Shown one piece after another: positions 9,830-21,012 of a stretch of 64,000 bases of DNA. Under the pieces are notes generated by a model. The model was not told the DNA's origin. It was given only the letters and a program-made list of their open reading frames with translations, and ran no database searches. The stretch comes from Primula veris (lineage: Eukaryota > Streptophyta > Magnoliopsida > Ericales > Primulaceae): the NCBI GenBank assembly GCA_963682055.1, contig OY821741.1, positions 15,505,197-15,569,196 on the forward strand, written 5' to 3'. Position numbers and translations under genes: made by a program. Positions within the stretch are counted from its first letter, which is position 1. Every line of letters begins with the position of its first letter.

Positions 9830-12800
9830 CGTTATCGGCACTTTGTTTGAAGACGGAGTCAAGAAATCTCTAGAGTGTTTCATTAGAAGAGAGTATACGG
9901 ATATATTTCTTACTCGAAAAGTTAGGAAGAGAGTTTATTGGGTTGCTAGATCGCGTATTGATCATTCATTTCGCATTACCGAATTAAGATACACAATTTC
10001 TACTTATAATAAAACGTAGAAATTGCATGATTAATCAAGAATAGAACAGGTAATCTCATGTTTAGGATTTATCACATGATGGATGGTTTATTTTGATGAA
10101 ATTGCTATTGTAACTCATGTATGTCACTTATAAAACGAGATAAATCTTGTATAGTTAGACATTATTAATTTTTGGACCTAAACTGTCATTTTTAGAACAA
10201 TGGTGGACTAATATGTAACTCGATAAAACTTTAGGGTCTCTCTGTAACGAGACTGAAACTGTTGGACTAGCACTGTAAATATCTTAAACTACATATAGTT
10301 TCCTATATTTACACTCGTGGTCCCTGTATTTACCCACTATACACTGAATAGTATATGTGTACGAGTTTGCCTAATGTTTGGTCCATTTAGACTTTTCTAC
10401 ACACAAGTAAATTACTTAGATTTAATTGCTACAACATCTGAAACTTGTAGAAATCTTGTAAAAAACACCTCTTGCATGACATAATAACTTGATTATGTGA
10501 CTTAATTGGATTTAGTCTCTTAACATGCCTCCTTTAATTGCCTATTAATGGATGTAACTTGTGTTAGATTTAATACAATAAAATCTAGAACTCATTTCGT
10601 TTAATATTACTATCCCATATTAGGATTAGTTACCATGAGTTTGGCATGACTATGTTACTATCGTGATGACATCTATGACGAATAATTGTCCGAAATGACT
10701 TATTCGAATTAGACCTACACCACGATTCGGAATAATTATTTCGTAAGAAGTACTATGAATCTTAATTCACCGAGTTCTCTGAAACTCATCACCCAGTTGT
10801 TTTGGACAAGAAAATTTGGCCTCATTATGATGAAGAATACCAATTTTTGTCCTGCTAAGGAAAGGCAATTCAAACGCCCGATGATAATTCTCTTTGCGGG
10901 TCTTGTCCCCGAATTGAGAGCTGAGACAATGTCTAGTCATCTCGATGGCCAAGGAACCGTTGCGAGCATAGTGCTCGTCGATCCAAGCGAGATTTGGACT
11001 TTCGTTCGAACCATGGACCTTGGGCCCTAAGGAAGTCTCGGAAATAGAACAAAAAATAGTGATTTTTTGTCAAATATGAGACAAGGCTTGCAAGCTTGAT
11101 CTCTATTATAAATGTGGTCATACTGGTCATTGGCAAAGCTTTAGTTATGCTACTGCCCAAAAGTTTGGGCCTACCTTGGTTGCAGAAAATCCGAGACTCA
11201 TGTGGTAAAATCTGATGGAAAGCAAACTCTTGATGCCCATGTTTTTGTGGCTCAATGGTAGTTTGACAACTTTCTTTATTGAGCTTATATTTAGCTGCAC
11301 TGGATTTTGTTTTTCCATTTGGACTATGCATTATCCTTTTTGGAGCATTCTTTTGGGTTATGTTTTGTGTTTTTGAAATTTTCTCGAATAATTTAAAGTA
11401 TTTTTAGCAAATTCCTTAAATATATGTGACCAAACTTTAAAATACTAAACTTTATGGCAACATCAGTGGGGTACTTGGTTGTCTGTGTATAGTGGCCAAC
11501 GGTGTACCACTAATATTGCCATGAACGGTAAAAATTGTTTCACCAACTATATTTCTAAAGTAACCTCCGTGACAAATACTTTGAACGTGTCGGTTTTTAC
11601 CGAATTTTTGTTAAAGTAAACTCGCATTGCCAAAATGACAAAGAGGCCTTACACTCCTAGAGGTGTTTTACATGCCTACTTGAGTTGTAAATGATACTCG
11701 AGAAAACCAGTATAATCTGTAGAATGCTTTGAAATTGGTATATATTTTTCTTTACACAACCTCCACTTAATACGACCAAAAGCGTATTTTGGAAAAGTTA
11801 AGAATTATTCCAAGTGATATTTATTTAACCGCAAACTCAAATCGTAACCTTGACAAGCGATCGCTTTATTACATGACATGGGATGTAACATTGGTGAGAC
11901 TGTACTCCTCATCATTAGGCGGAGATTTGCACGTTAACATTGATAAGGAACGATGTGAAATAACATGGCATATACCCACTCAGTCTCAACCTGATTTCCC
12001 ATGATGCACAAAATGATAAGTTGTGTAGTGACTCCCCCGAGTCTAAATAATAGACGCATTTAATGACTAATGAAATGTTATGAGATCAAACATTTCAATT
12101 GCATATATGCTTGTAAGGAAAGTGGTCCATGTGGGATGTCGTGTTCCAGTTAAACATGATGGTTAGGCCAAACCCGCCAAGCAAAAGAAGTTATTATTGG
12201 CTGTCCAGTCGGCCCCCTTCACTGGAAAGGATGGATGCTCCATCCGGTAAGTGCACAACTCCTTACTCATTTGTCTTATGAAATCATCAAGGGTCAAGGA
12301 GAGGTATGAATTCCTCCTAATCTTGAGAATCTTGAAATATTTGTCGATCATGCTAGCTTAGACGATATTGAAAACGACACTGTCATCTATGACTTGCTCA
12401 TACATTTAGTGACAACTGATATTATGACCAAATGATGACACGGAACCAGATACCGTTACTGAATGTGAACAACCAATCTAGGTTGAATTGTATTCCTTAG
12501 CGAAACAAATCGTGTTTGGACAAGTTGTTCCAACCCGTCCAATGATAAACTGATTTGTCATAAAGGGATATTCGTAATAAAACATGATGAGAATAATGAG
12601 ATAGTACAGATCTTGCCTAGTGGCGAAAGGCTTCTCTCACACCCTAGAATTGAGTATGAGATGACTGATTCTCTCATATTGGACATTAAAACGTTCCACT
12701 ACATTATCAGTTTAGTAGTTTCTGAAAAAAATGAATATGCAGCCCATTGATGTGGTCATAGCTTATCTCTATGGGTATACAAATACGGAGATATAGATGA

Positions 12801-13392
12801 AGGTTCATGTTGGACTTCAGTTGCTTAAATCAAGTAATTTCTGACCACGGAAAATGTTCCCGATTATACGAAGATGCTCACTATATGGATTACATCAATC
12901 CAAATGGATGTGGTATTCCCGTTTAAGTGAATACTTGATCAGCTTGGGATATGCGTATATTGATATATGCTCTTGCTTGTTTATTTAGCAATCTGCTTCA
13001 GGATTTGCCCTTCGGCATGAAGGATTTAGGAAATACATGGTGTTGTCTCGACCTATTATTCAAGCACTGTAATCATAGTCCATGATTCACACTACACCAG
13101 AAAGGTGGTAGGATGCTTTAGTCGTCATGACATTAAGCTGTATAATTCTCCCATGATCATTCGATCACTAGACATTAATGTCGACCCATTCTGTTAACAA
13201 GTGATGTCGAATAGATATTGAACCATGTGCATTCATATCTAGGTATAATTAGCGCATCATTGTACATGGTCCAATGTAATAGTTCGAATATCTCGATTGC
13301 TGGTGTAGCTCGACACAATATCGCGCCAACATGCTGCCAAATTGAATGGCAATAAATTCATTTTTCCATTACATTAAGGTAAATGTGGATCT
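9830..13392 (+). pseudogene. copia gag-pol, first part, degenerate
   Basis: No long ORF survives. Recognisable relics are a zinc-knuckle-like YKCGHTGHW near 11107-11135 (gag nucleocapsid) and a reverse-transcriptase stretch near 12735-12800 reading MNMQPIDVVIAYLYGY. The usual KDLG block (FGMKDLGNTW) lies near 13013-13043. Stops and frameshifts separate them. The order gag, then RT, fits the plus orientation given by the LTRs. ORFs such as 10755-11030 and 11789-12004 are fragments of this relic. Confidence 0.8.
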
Positions 13393-13402
13393 GGGCTTAT
13401 TC

Positions 13403-13703
13403 GGGTTTTATGATGTTTTGTACCATGAGTTTTACCATTTTTTCAGTTTTATGCCCCAAATTCTTATTTTTTCATTTTTCTGCCCCATATTTCAATCCAA
13501 AAATTTAACATATGTTAACGGAACCCAGTCATGTGCATGGAAAATGCTGTATTACCGTTAGAATTAAGGGTATTCTGGTCTTTTTCATATAATTGTTCAA
13601 TTTTAATCGTTGGATCAATGACAAAACGATCTAGTAACTCATATTTCTCACATACATATACATATACGCTATACATGTTATACATACATATATATATACA
13701 CAG

Positions 13704-13738
<35 letters not shown>

Positions 13739-14376
13739 AATATATATAAAATGGCAGCTACAGCAGCAGAACCACCACCACTGTTTCAGAATTCACACCT
13801 CCTCAACACGTGTATTTGCCTCGCGAACCCCTTAGACACATCCTAGATCCACCAACTGATCCACCAGATGGCGGTTTCGAATGGCAAATCAACCTCTTCT
13901 CCGCCACCGTTGAATCTGTCTCCTCCACCCTTTTTCCCCATCTCTTCCTTTTGCCCTCTCGTCGCTGTCCTTTTGTCAAAAAAGTATATGTACATATGTA
14001 TGTGTATATATATATTTTATATTTATATGTATCTATTTTTGTATGGGGTTTTTGATTGATAGAAGATGGGTTTTGTTGGGTATTAATCTGGGTTTAATTA
14101 AAGGATTAAATAGTGGATATATATATATATATATATTATGTATATACTCCGACATGGGGTTTGATTGATGATAATAGTGCTAAGGTATTGAGTGTCTAAT
14201 ATGCAGGTTGAAGAATGATGATGAGTTGGATTTTTTGTTTTTTATCTTGAATATATTTATGGGAATGAATTGGAATATTATGGTTATTTATCATATATGT
14301 TTATATATAATTTTATTGCTATAGTAATATACAACAATTGGTTAAAACTTCATTTATTTTTTGAAATTATTGAGTG

Positions 14377-14407
<31 letters not shown>

Positions 14408-14774
14408 ATATATTACTTTATTACTTCTGTATAAAAAGGAAAATAAGAATTCCTTACACTTATTAATTTTTAGTATTTATCTTATAATTATAATGATTTT
14501 TGACTCTTTTTTTAATAATGTTTATTTATTTACTTAAAACATAATTTAAGACTTTTAAGTAACCATTATCTAAAGTAAATAGTGTAAATAAATGAGGGCA
14601 TTTAGGTAAAAACTTTGAAAAACATACATGTGGAGTACACATGACTATTAATTGGAAGAAAAGTTTGAAACTAAAATAAAGCTGAAATATGGGGCATCAA
14701 AATGAAAAAATAACAATTGGGATCACAAATTTGAAAAAATAGCAAAACTCAGGTTACAAAACATCATAAAACCC
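13403..14774. mobile_element. Mutator-like element with long inverted repeats, inserted in the copia pol
   Basis: Inverted ends of about 100 bp start GGGTTTTATGATGTTTTGTA on both sides (the right end read in complement). They share words such as GAGTTTT and TTTTTTC, then GCCCCA and ATTTCA. The flanks are GGGCTTATTC at 13393-13402 and again at 14775-14784, a duplication of 9-10 bp that fits MULE insertion better than hAT (8 bp). No transposase is encoded. The interior has (TA)n tracts and a GC-rich, gene-like patch at 13751-13980. Confidence 0.87.
13751..13980 (+). other. Possible captured host gene fragment inside the MULE
   Basis: In an AT-rich element this patch is rich in C and codon-like. 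One frame from 13811 reads PPTDPPDGGFEWQINLFSA, and it runs into a serine/proline-rich tail. Another frame starts at 13751 with MAATAAEPPP but stops after about 32 codons. I cannot name the source gene. A MULE carrying host exon sequence would be a Pack-MULE; this is inferred from composition and position only. Confidence 0.45.
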
Positions 14775-14784
14775 GGGCTTATTC

Positions 14785-16069
14785 TATCCCATTTCGACAT
14801 CGAGTGTACTACCCTCTAGTGCTCGAAAGAATACCATCTTTTTATGTTATACCGATGCCGGTTGCTTATCATACCCGCAGAAGAGGATTTTCAATATGGG
14901 TTATGTCTTTACTATTAGAAAGGCGGTGATATCTAGCTTGGAGTTCTTTGAAAGACCATAGAGGCTATTTATACGAACTACTATGATCTACTCGTACTCT
15001 ATGAGACGACCAGATAGCGTATATGGATTCGAGCTCGTATCAGCCATATGCAAAGTGTAAAGTATATGTGCTCTGTCTGACGATCAATATGAAGCATTTG
15101 TGCCGTCATTGATCAAACGAGACATGTTGAACTTCCACCAAGCATATCTTGCCAAATATAGTTCTTCACGTATGAAGAGTAATAGTATCCCATGTAGTGC
15201 TCATTTCTATTCCATGTTCATGCACACAGTTATATGCAAATGAGAGCATACTCTCATACTTGTTGAGTACTTGAAATACAAAATACATGTAGCCTGTCGT
15301 GTACAAGTGAGGGGAAGCATCTGATGAATGCTCGTGTTGATTAACACTTGTGAGTCTACTCTTTTGTCCTTAAACCAAGGGTTTGTCCTACTGCATTTAC
15401 ATTGGCTAGGTATTAACGAGACACAATCAATCACACATTCACTAAGGATTTCATAGGCTATCTGAGTTATCTTAAGACATTTTATGTTCAAGATGAATCA
15501 TCGCACTCAGGCGTGTGCAAGTAAGGTGGATCGTCCACGTGTATTCTTTTTATTCTTAGACCAAGGGTTTGTCCCATTGGGTTTAGCTTAGCAAAGTTTT
15601 TAATGAGACACGATTCACATCATCACTAAAAATTGTTGAACTTAGGGGGAGTATCGAGTTGCATACTCATAACGTTTGTGTACTCTTTTGTCCTTCGATT
15701 AGGGTGTTTTTCCCACAGGATTTTCTCTAACAAGGTTTTTAATGAGCCACACTGTGTATGCTTATTTCCCCCGCTTTTACTGATACTTATGCATTTTTTT
15801 GTCCTTCGACCAAGTTTTTTACAACTGGGTTTTCTTGGGAAGGTTTTGATGAGCCACATATTTTATATTCAGTTCATTCACGCACTTATATATTTTTTCG
15901 GCCCACTCCATTCGGCAACACCATTTTGTCCTATGATCCGGTTTTTGTTCCTCGTCGGGTTTTCTGGACTAGTGGTTTTATGTGTTGCCAATAGCGAATG
16001 CGACTTAACGACTCATCACAGTTTATGAAGACGAAAAAGTTTGAAGCATGTTTGGACACCCAAGAGGAG
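14785..16069 (+). pseudogene. copia pol, RNase H part, degenerate
   Basis: It continues the relic after the MULE. Near 14855-14925 frames read DAGCLSYPQK and MGYVFTI, like the DAG(Y)L..GYVFT block of copia RNase H. No ORF longer than about 130 codons survives, and those present (15633-16028) are chance. The region ends at the polypurine tract of the 3' LTR. Confidence 0.65.
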
Positions 16070-16330
16070 TGTTGTGATACATTATGTTGGTTATCCACAT
16101 TACACATTCCACATTCATGTATAGCTTACATACATTCATGTATAAGGTTTAACTTTGACACTTATGACTTTTTTCTTTCCTCTTATACATGTAACTTGTT
16201 TCACCCCTCCACTAAATAAAAGAGTTGGAGTTTTCATACTTATACACATTGATATAAATACAATATATACTTTACTATCTCTCTATATTTCTTGATATGT
16301 TAATAGCTAGCTAATAGTTGCCACACAACA
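16070..16330 (+). repeat. 3' LTR of the copia element
   Basis: 261 bp, TGTTGTGATACATTATG to CCACACAACA, followed at once by the target duplication AATAT. It differs from the 5' LTR by substitutions and a short insertion near its start (about 16095). Confidence 0.9.
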
Positions 16331-16335
16331 AATAT

Positions 16336-17039
16336 GGTAATATATATCCATGTCTTTATGCTTTCTTTATATTGTATATTTAACGTGTTAACTTTTTGTT
16401 TGTTATACTTGTTTGTTTTTGCTTACAAAAAAAAAATTTGTTTTGCTTACATGTGCTTGATTTTTTGCTAATAATATTATATGCTCCTTATCAGGGGAAG
16501 ATAAGTACAGACCATCGGGGGGAGCGACGACACCCCACATAATTCCGAAAATTATGACTTTTTCAAATTTTAACCATGTATTTTAACTAAAATACGTTAA
16601 AAACGGTGATTTGACACCTCTAATTTTTATATTCTAAATTTTGACAACCCCCCCCCCCCCCCCCCCCATATAACATTGTTGGGTTCGCCCCTACATGATG
16701 CTACTTTATGCTTGGCAAGTGGATTCTCCCTTCTTCGATCTTGTGTACATGATCTTTCATGTTTGATGTTTTTTGTTTTTTTTTAAGTTTGTAGTATATT
16801 TTATTGACCGGCTCCGCTCACATACTGTAACTTTTTTAACGCATGCTGATTTGACTTTGTTTACATATTATGTTTGTTGAACCATAGGTGCAATAATTGA
16901 TTTTGATTATATCTGTGATTATATATTAATGATTTTACGATTTCTCTATTTGATGATTTAATACTTGAACTTTTCTAAAAAGAGAGAATGTATATTTCAG
17001 GATTTAAAATGATAGTACAATTAATAACAAAGACAACGG
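16336..17039. other. Intergenic spacer with a poly-C tract
   Basis: AT-rich, no gene recognised. A run of 21 C lies at 16648-16668. The area 16500-16700 (GACACCCCACATAATTCC ... GGGTTCGCCCC) looks like a decayed small DNA transposon, but I could not pair its ends. Confidence 0.5.
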
Positions 17040-17056
17040 TTCGAACGGAAGTCGAT

Positions 17057-17290
17057 TCGGAGTCTGAACGAGTAAATTAGTGCTAACTCACCCATGGGTA
17101 TTACAGACCCACCCGTGGGTCAAGTGGACAGAACAAAGAGTATTTTTTCTAGCTACCACTTACCATTGGGATATACAGAACCCACTAGTGGATCAAACTT
17201 CCAGAACCAAGCAAGTTTTCACCCACCAATGGGTCAGAAGACACCCACCGGTGGATCAAAGTGCATATCACAAAAAAATAGCTTTTAAGC
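17057..17290 (-). repeat. Palindrome cluster, ACCCA-type
   Basis: Five short palindromes or near-palindromes of one design sit about 20-60 bp apart: ACCCATGGGT (17090), ACCCGTGGGT, CCACTAGTGG (17182-17191), CCACCAATGGG and CCACCGGTGG (17245-17254). The layout copies the cluster at 18190-18380, but with a different core sequence. Both are preceded by AACGGTTC and TTCGGAGT words. It is probably part of a gypsy leader of another subfamily. Confidence 0.6.
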
Positions 17291-17307
17291 TTTTTCAAAA
17301 AGTGGCT

Positions 17308-17690
17308 TTAACCATGGAATAAAACTCTTAACCACTCCAAACGGTCATGAGAGATCCAATAGACATTTTTGCTCGATGAAGTTGTAAGGAAAAAATTTCG
17401 TCGAACACAATCGAAGAAAGAGTTGAAATGAACCAACCAGTCCATTCCAAGTATCATGTCGAATCCCGACATCTCTATAACAACTAAATCAAACATAAAC
17501 ACGTGGTCCGCGACCACCATCTCACAAGACTAACACACTCGGTCCAACACAACTCGACCCCCAACAGGAGTCTCTACGACAATCGGGTTCTCCAGAACCC
17601 CAATTTCTAACAACAAAGACTCAACTAGATGGCTAGCTATAAAAGAACGCGAAGCCCCCATATCGAATACTACTACTCATACATGAATAC
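17308..17690 (-). pseudogene. Ty3/gypsy aspartic protease relic
   Basis: Read on the minus strand, the sequence has the active-site region as DMGASRSFIASHL, where the family has D-T/S-G, so the catalytic triad is damaged. Then come TPVGG and VVLDRVC, a stop near 17521-17530, and the conserved GFDMILGMDWL at the flap and C-terminal side. In the family this enzyme cuts the Gag-Pol polyprotein. It lies downstream of a gypsy LTR and leader (19033-21012) in the same orientation, but the gag gene that should precede it is missing. Confidence 0.8.
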
Positions 17691-19020
17691 TCTACTTGTT
17701 CGTCTTGACTCCCAACACTTAACAAAATCCATATTCCACCAAAATTTTCAAATTCCGCTAATCATACAATACAACATTCCACACATTACTAAGTTCACAA
17801 TCGCAATTTCACATTCCACTAAATATCTCTAGTCGTAATTCGATAAAATTTAAATTCTCAATTCCTACTAACTCTTAGACTTACGTTATTTCACAAGCCA
17901 CAAGTCAACACAAATTATCGCCTTACATCATGAATAACAATACCTTCACTTTTCGACATGCAACATGCATATAACATTTCAATGTACTTTGTTGAACGAT
18001 ATTCTTCTAGTCGATTGTTTTGATAACAACAAAATATGTAAAACATGATAAAAGCTCGTTTTGCATACTAATCATTTTATCAAGCTTTCAACGGTTCAAA
18101 ATTATAGAGTACTGAAATACGAAGCCAACGGGTCAAGCAGAACCAAATTCGGAGTAAAAATGAAGGAGTTACGAGCGTTTGAAGTTTAGCGAGAAAACCG
18201 CAAAATTTGCCAGAAAACGACCGGTCGTTTTGGTCCAAATCTGACCCGAGAGGTCAGAAAAAGACGACCGGTTGAAATGACAATACGACCGATCGTTTTG
18301 GTCCAAATCTGACCCGAGAGGTCAGAAAAAGACGACCGGTCGAAATAAAAATTAAAAAAAAAACGACCAATCGTTTTTCTGCAGAAAAATAATGATTCAA
18401 AAACGTAAAATTTCTCAACACTTATAAATTCCTTACATGGCACATATCACACAACTTCATCATTTTAGTCCACAACATTTTTAAGATCAACATCCATTCG
18501 CATATAATATTCATTCACACACAAGTTAATAATTTTGAAAACACATTACATAAGACCATCAACTTCACAATTCTCGCACTCTAATACTTCGCTACTACTT
18601 GCCAATGCAAAGTTATACTTCATACACACTTTATCAATATTCACACACATGTAAAGAACACAAAAGTGCGAGGGATAACCCCTCACGATACGTTATCCTA
18701 AAGCACCCGAGCGTCCTCGCATACTCTAGAACTCCACATCGCTAAGGTATTCGTTCACACTTACCGACGAGAGGTCCACCCACTAGTTTGGCGAGCCGGG
18801 ATCAACAAGCGTCCTCATTGTCCCCAACTTGCCTCACATGTGGACTTTCCTTTCATCAACTACTACTAAATTCTAGCAACATGTCCTAACCTAAATACAA
18901 CCCCCCGTTTTAGAAAAAGTTTAAGTTTTTGGAAAAGTTTTGTGAAAATGCTACGATGGATCTTGGTCCAATGGTTACCCATCTTCCCGTCGTCCCAAAG
19001 TATACAAGAACCTGGTTAGC
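17691..19020 (-). other. gypsy leader and internal sequence, gag deleted
   Basis: Non-coding sequence between the primer site and the protease relic. It holds the ACGACCGGTCG palindrome cluster. No gag-like ORF or zinc knuckle is found in about 1.3 kb, so the element is internally deleted or non-autonomous. Confidence 0.6.
18190..18380 (-). repeat. Palindrome cluster, ACGACCGGTCGT-type
   Basis: Five related palindromes. The first, AAACGACCGGTCGTTT (18215-18230), is perfect over 16 bp; the others are ACGACCGGTTG, ACGACCGATCG, ACGACCGGTCG and ACGACCAATCG. Two of the intervals are near-identical (TTTTGGTCCAAATCTGACCC then GAGAGGTCAGAAAAAG), making a tandem unit of about 83 bp. It lies in the leader between LTR and coding region. 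Confidence 0.85.
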
Positions 19021-19032
19021 TCTGATACAACT
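19021..19032 (-). other. Primer-binding site of the gypsy element
   Basis: Directly after the LTR end (minus strand) the sequence reads AGTTGTATCAGAGCTAAC. TGTATCAGAGCTA closely matches the TGGTATCAGAGC complement of the initiator-Met tRNA. This fixes 19033-21012 as a 5' LTR in minus orientation. Confidence 0.85.
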
Positions 19033-21012
19033 TGTCACGCCCCGAAATCCAAAAAAAACGGACATCAATGCATGAACTTTTGAACAAAAGGAAAAAGAAC
19101 TTGTTGGTACAAAATTTAACTTTTAAAGGAAAACAATTTGCGAGCTAAAGGAATAATTAAAAGAATGAACTAAAAATGTTTGCCAAACACGGCTACAAGA
19201 CAATATGGTTTTAACAGATTTATAAAAGAAAAAGGTACCAAACGAATGTAATTTGCCCGTAGGCTACAACCTCAAAATGGACTAAGTAAAAAGAAATCGA
19301 CTAAAAGAAGCCCCAAACCCATGTGATACATTGCTAATGCTCCTATCCAAATGGCTCAGCCTAAGTTGTACCTGAAAGACAAAATTGTAACGGTGAGTCC
19401 CACGCACATACATAGACGGGGCGGCACCACACAGGATACCGTCACTCCATCCAATAAATGCAAGAACTCACAAACGACAACTACAATAACAATGTATCAA
19501 AAGAAATGTAATAGCATCATACAACGAAATAAATTAAGTAACTTCAACACACCTCTATAACATACATGGACCTCTCACGCCACCTACCCCAGTCCGTAAG
19601 ATAGGTCATTCCCTATACCCCTCGGCTCGTCTTATGCCCCCGGTATAGGGAGAGACATAGACCATTGCCAACATATAAATATTTAAAGTGCACACTTGGA
19701 CCTCTCACGCCACTCGCCCCAGTCCGTAAGACGAGTCATTCCCTATACCTCTTGGCTCGTCTTATGTCCCCGGTATCGGGAGAGACATAGACCCTTACCA
19801 ACATATAAATATTTAAAGTGCACACTTGGACCTCTCACGCCACTCGCCCTAGTCCGTAAGACGAGTCATTCCCTATACCCCTCGGCTCGTCTTATGTCCC
19901 CGGTATAGGGAGAGACATAGACAATTGCCAATAAATAAAACTCAAGGTCTCGGCCAATAATATTATACTATTCAATTATCACAATTCCCAATAAAATCAC
20001 ATTCTCAAAATACTAGCATTCTCAAATGTCACATTATCGCAATTCAACAAAACACATAAGCATAGATACTAGGATCACAACTAGCCAAACAAGCCTTATG
20101 CTATCAATTAATTTCTTTCCAAACAAACCTCAACAAAACTCATTATGCCTTATAGCTAGCTATCAATTAATTTCTTGCCAAACAAACCTCAACAAAACTC
20201 ATTAGTATCAATTCTCCAAAAAGTCAAATTGCCAAACAAATCCAACAACATAAAATCTCATTCAGGCATTTTAACAAACACCTTTTATGCATAAACTACA
20301 ACTCATCTTTATTCAATATAATTTTACCCAATTTCATCAACAACTATAATAACACATAACAACTCATAAAAACACACAAACCCATCTATATTCTCATTAA
20401 TTCGAAATTCATATGTCTAAATTCCCAATTATCAAATTCAAATAAGTGAACCAAAAGAGCAACACATAAAACCCAATTAACAATTTAATAGAATATAATT
20501 GAGATAAAAGAAAAACGCCCAAATTTTATAAAACGCAAGATCTAACCCTAACATACAACCCCGTCCAGTCGCAATGGGTAACCCCCGTTACCTTAGTTCG
20601 TAGAGGAGATGCTTCCGGTAAAAACTCGCTAACGGTGGTTTCTTCTTCTTCTTCGTAAGCTTTGGAATCTCTCTTTTCTCTATTTTTTCTCTTGTTTTGG
20701 TTTTATGTTTTGAAAAGTGGGCTAAAAAGTGTTTTACGTGAAACTGTTTTGAGAGAGTTTGGGGAAGCGAACTATTTGATCCCCAAAGTTCTAAAAGTTA
20801 ACTCATAAACAAAACTATTATTTTACTACTCCAAAATAACAAATCTTTATAAACAAATCTATTGGGTCCTTTTTATTTATAAAATTAGTAACAGGTTTTA
20901 AAAATAAAGTTTTTCGGAAGAGTTTCGGTTTTTGGCTAAAAATTGTATAAAACGGTTTTGGATAAACTTAATTGTAAATAAAACCATTTTGAAAAAAATC
21001 CGGGATGTTACA
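19033..21012 (-). repeat. 5' LTR of a Ty3/gypsy (Tekay-like) element
   Basis: About 1980 bp, the inverted counterpart of the solo LTR at 3551-5862, sharing its ends (TGTAACATCCCGG and GGCGTGACA) and the 131-bp triplication (19560-19930). Unlike that copy it has only one of the 514-bp units. It ends abruptly against SIRE pol sequence at 21013. No clean target duplication is seen (CAACT against ACTAG). Confidence 0.88.

Larger units (their letters stand above)
9584..16330 (+). mobile_element. Full-length Ty1/copia element, interrupted by a MULE
   Basis: Both LTRs are present (9584-9829 and 16070-16330), and the element is flanked by an exact 5-bp target duplication AATAT at 9579-9583 and 16331-16335. 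After the 5' LTR comes a primer-site-like GTTATCGGCAC. Directly before the 3' LTR lies the purine tract CCAAGAGGAG. Without the nested Mutator-like element it would be about 5.4 kb, normal for copia. The coding region is degenerate throughout. Confidence 0.93.

Noticed and set aside
13515..13749. Tyr-Ile repeat ORFs
   Set aside because: Translation of a (TA)n tract in the MULE interior.
15633..16028. 131-codon plus-strand ORF before the copia 3' LTR
   Set aside because: It is hydrophobic and Cys-rich without family features; it lies in the non-coding tail of a decayed copia element.
3551..21012. Reading the two gypsy LTRs as ends of one element
   Set aside because: They are in opposite orientation, differ in length by a private duplication, and unrelated elements fill the space; they are two separate insertions.
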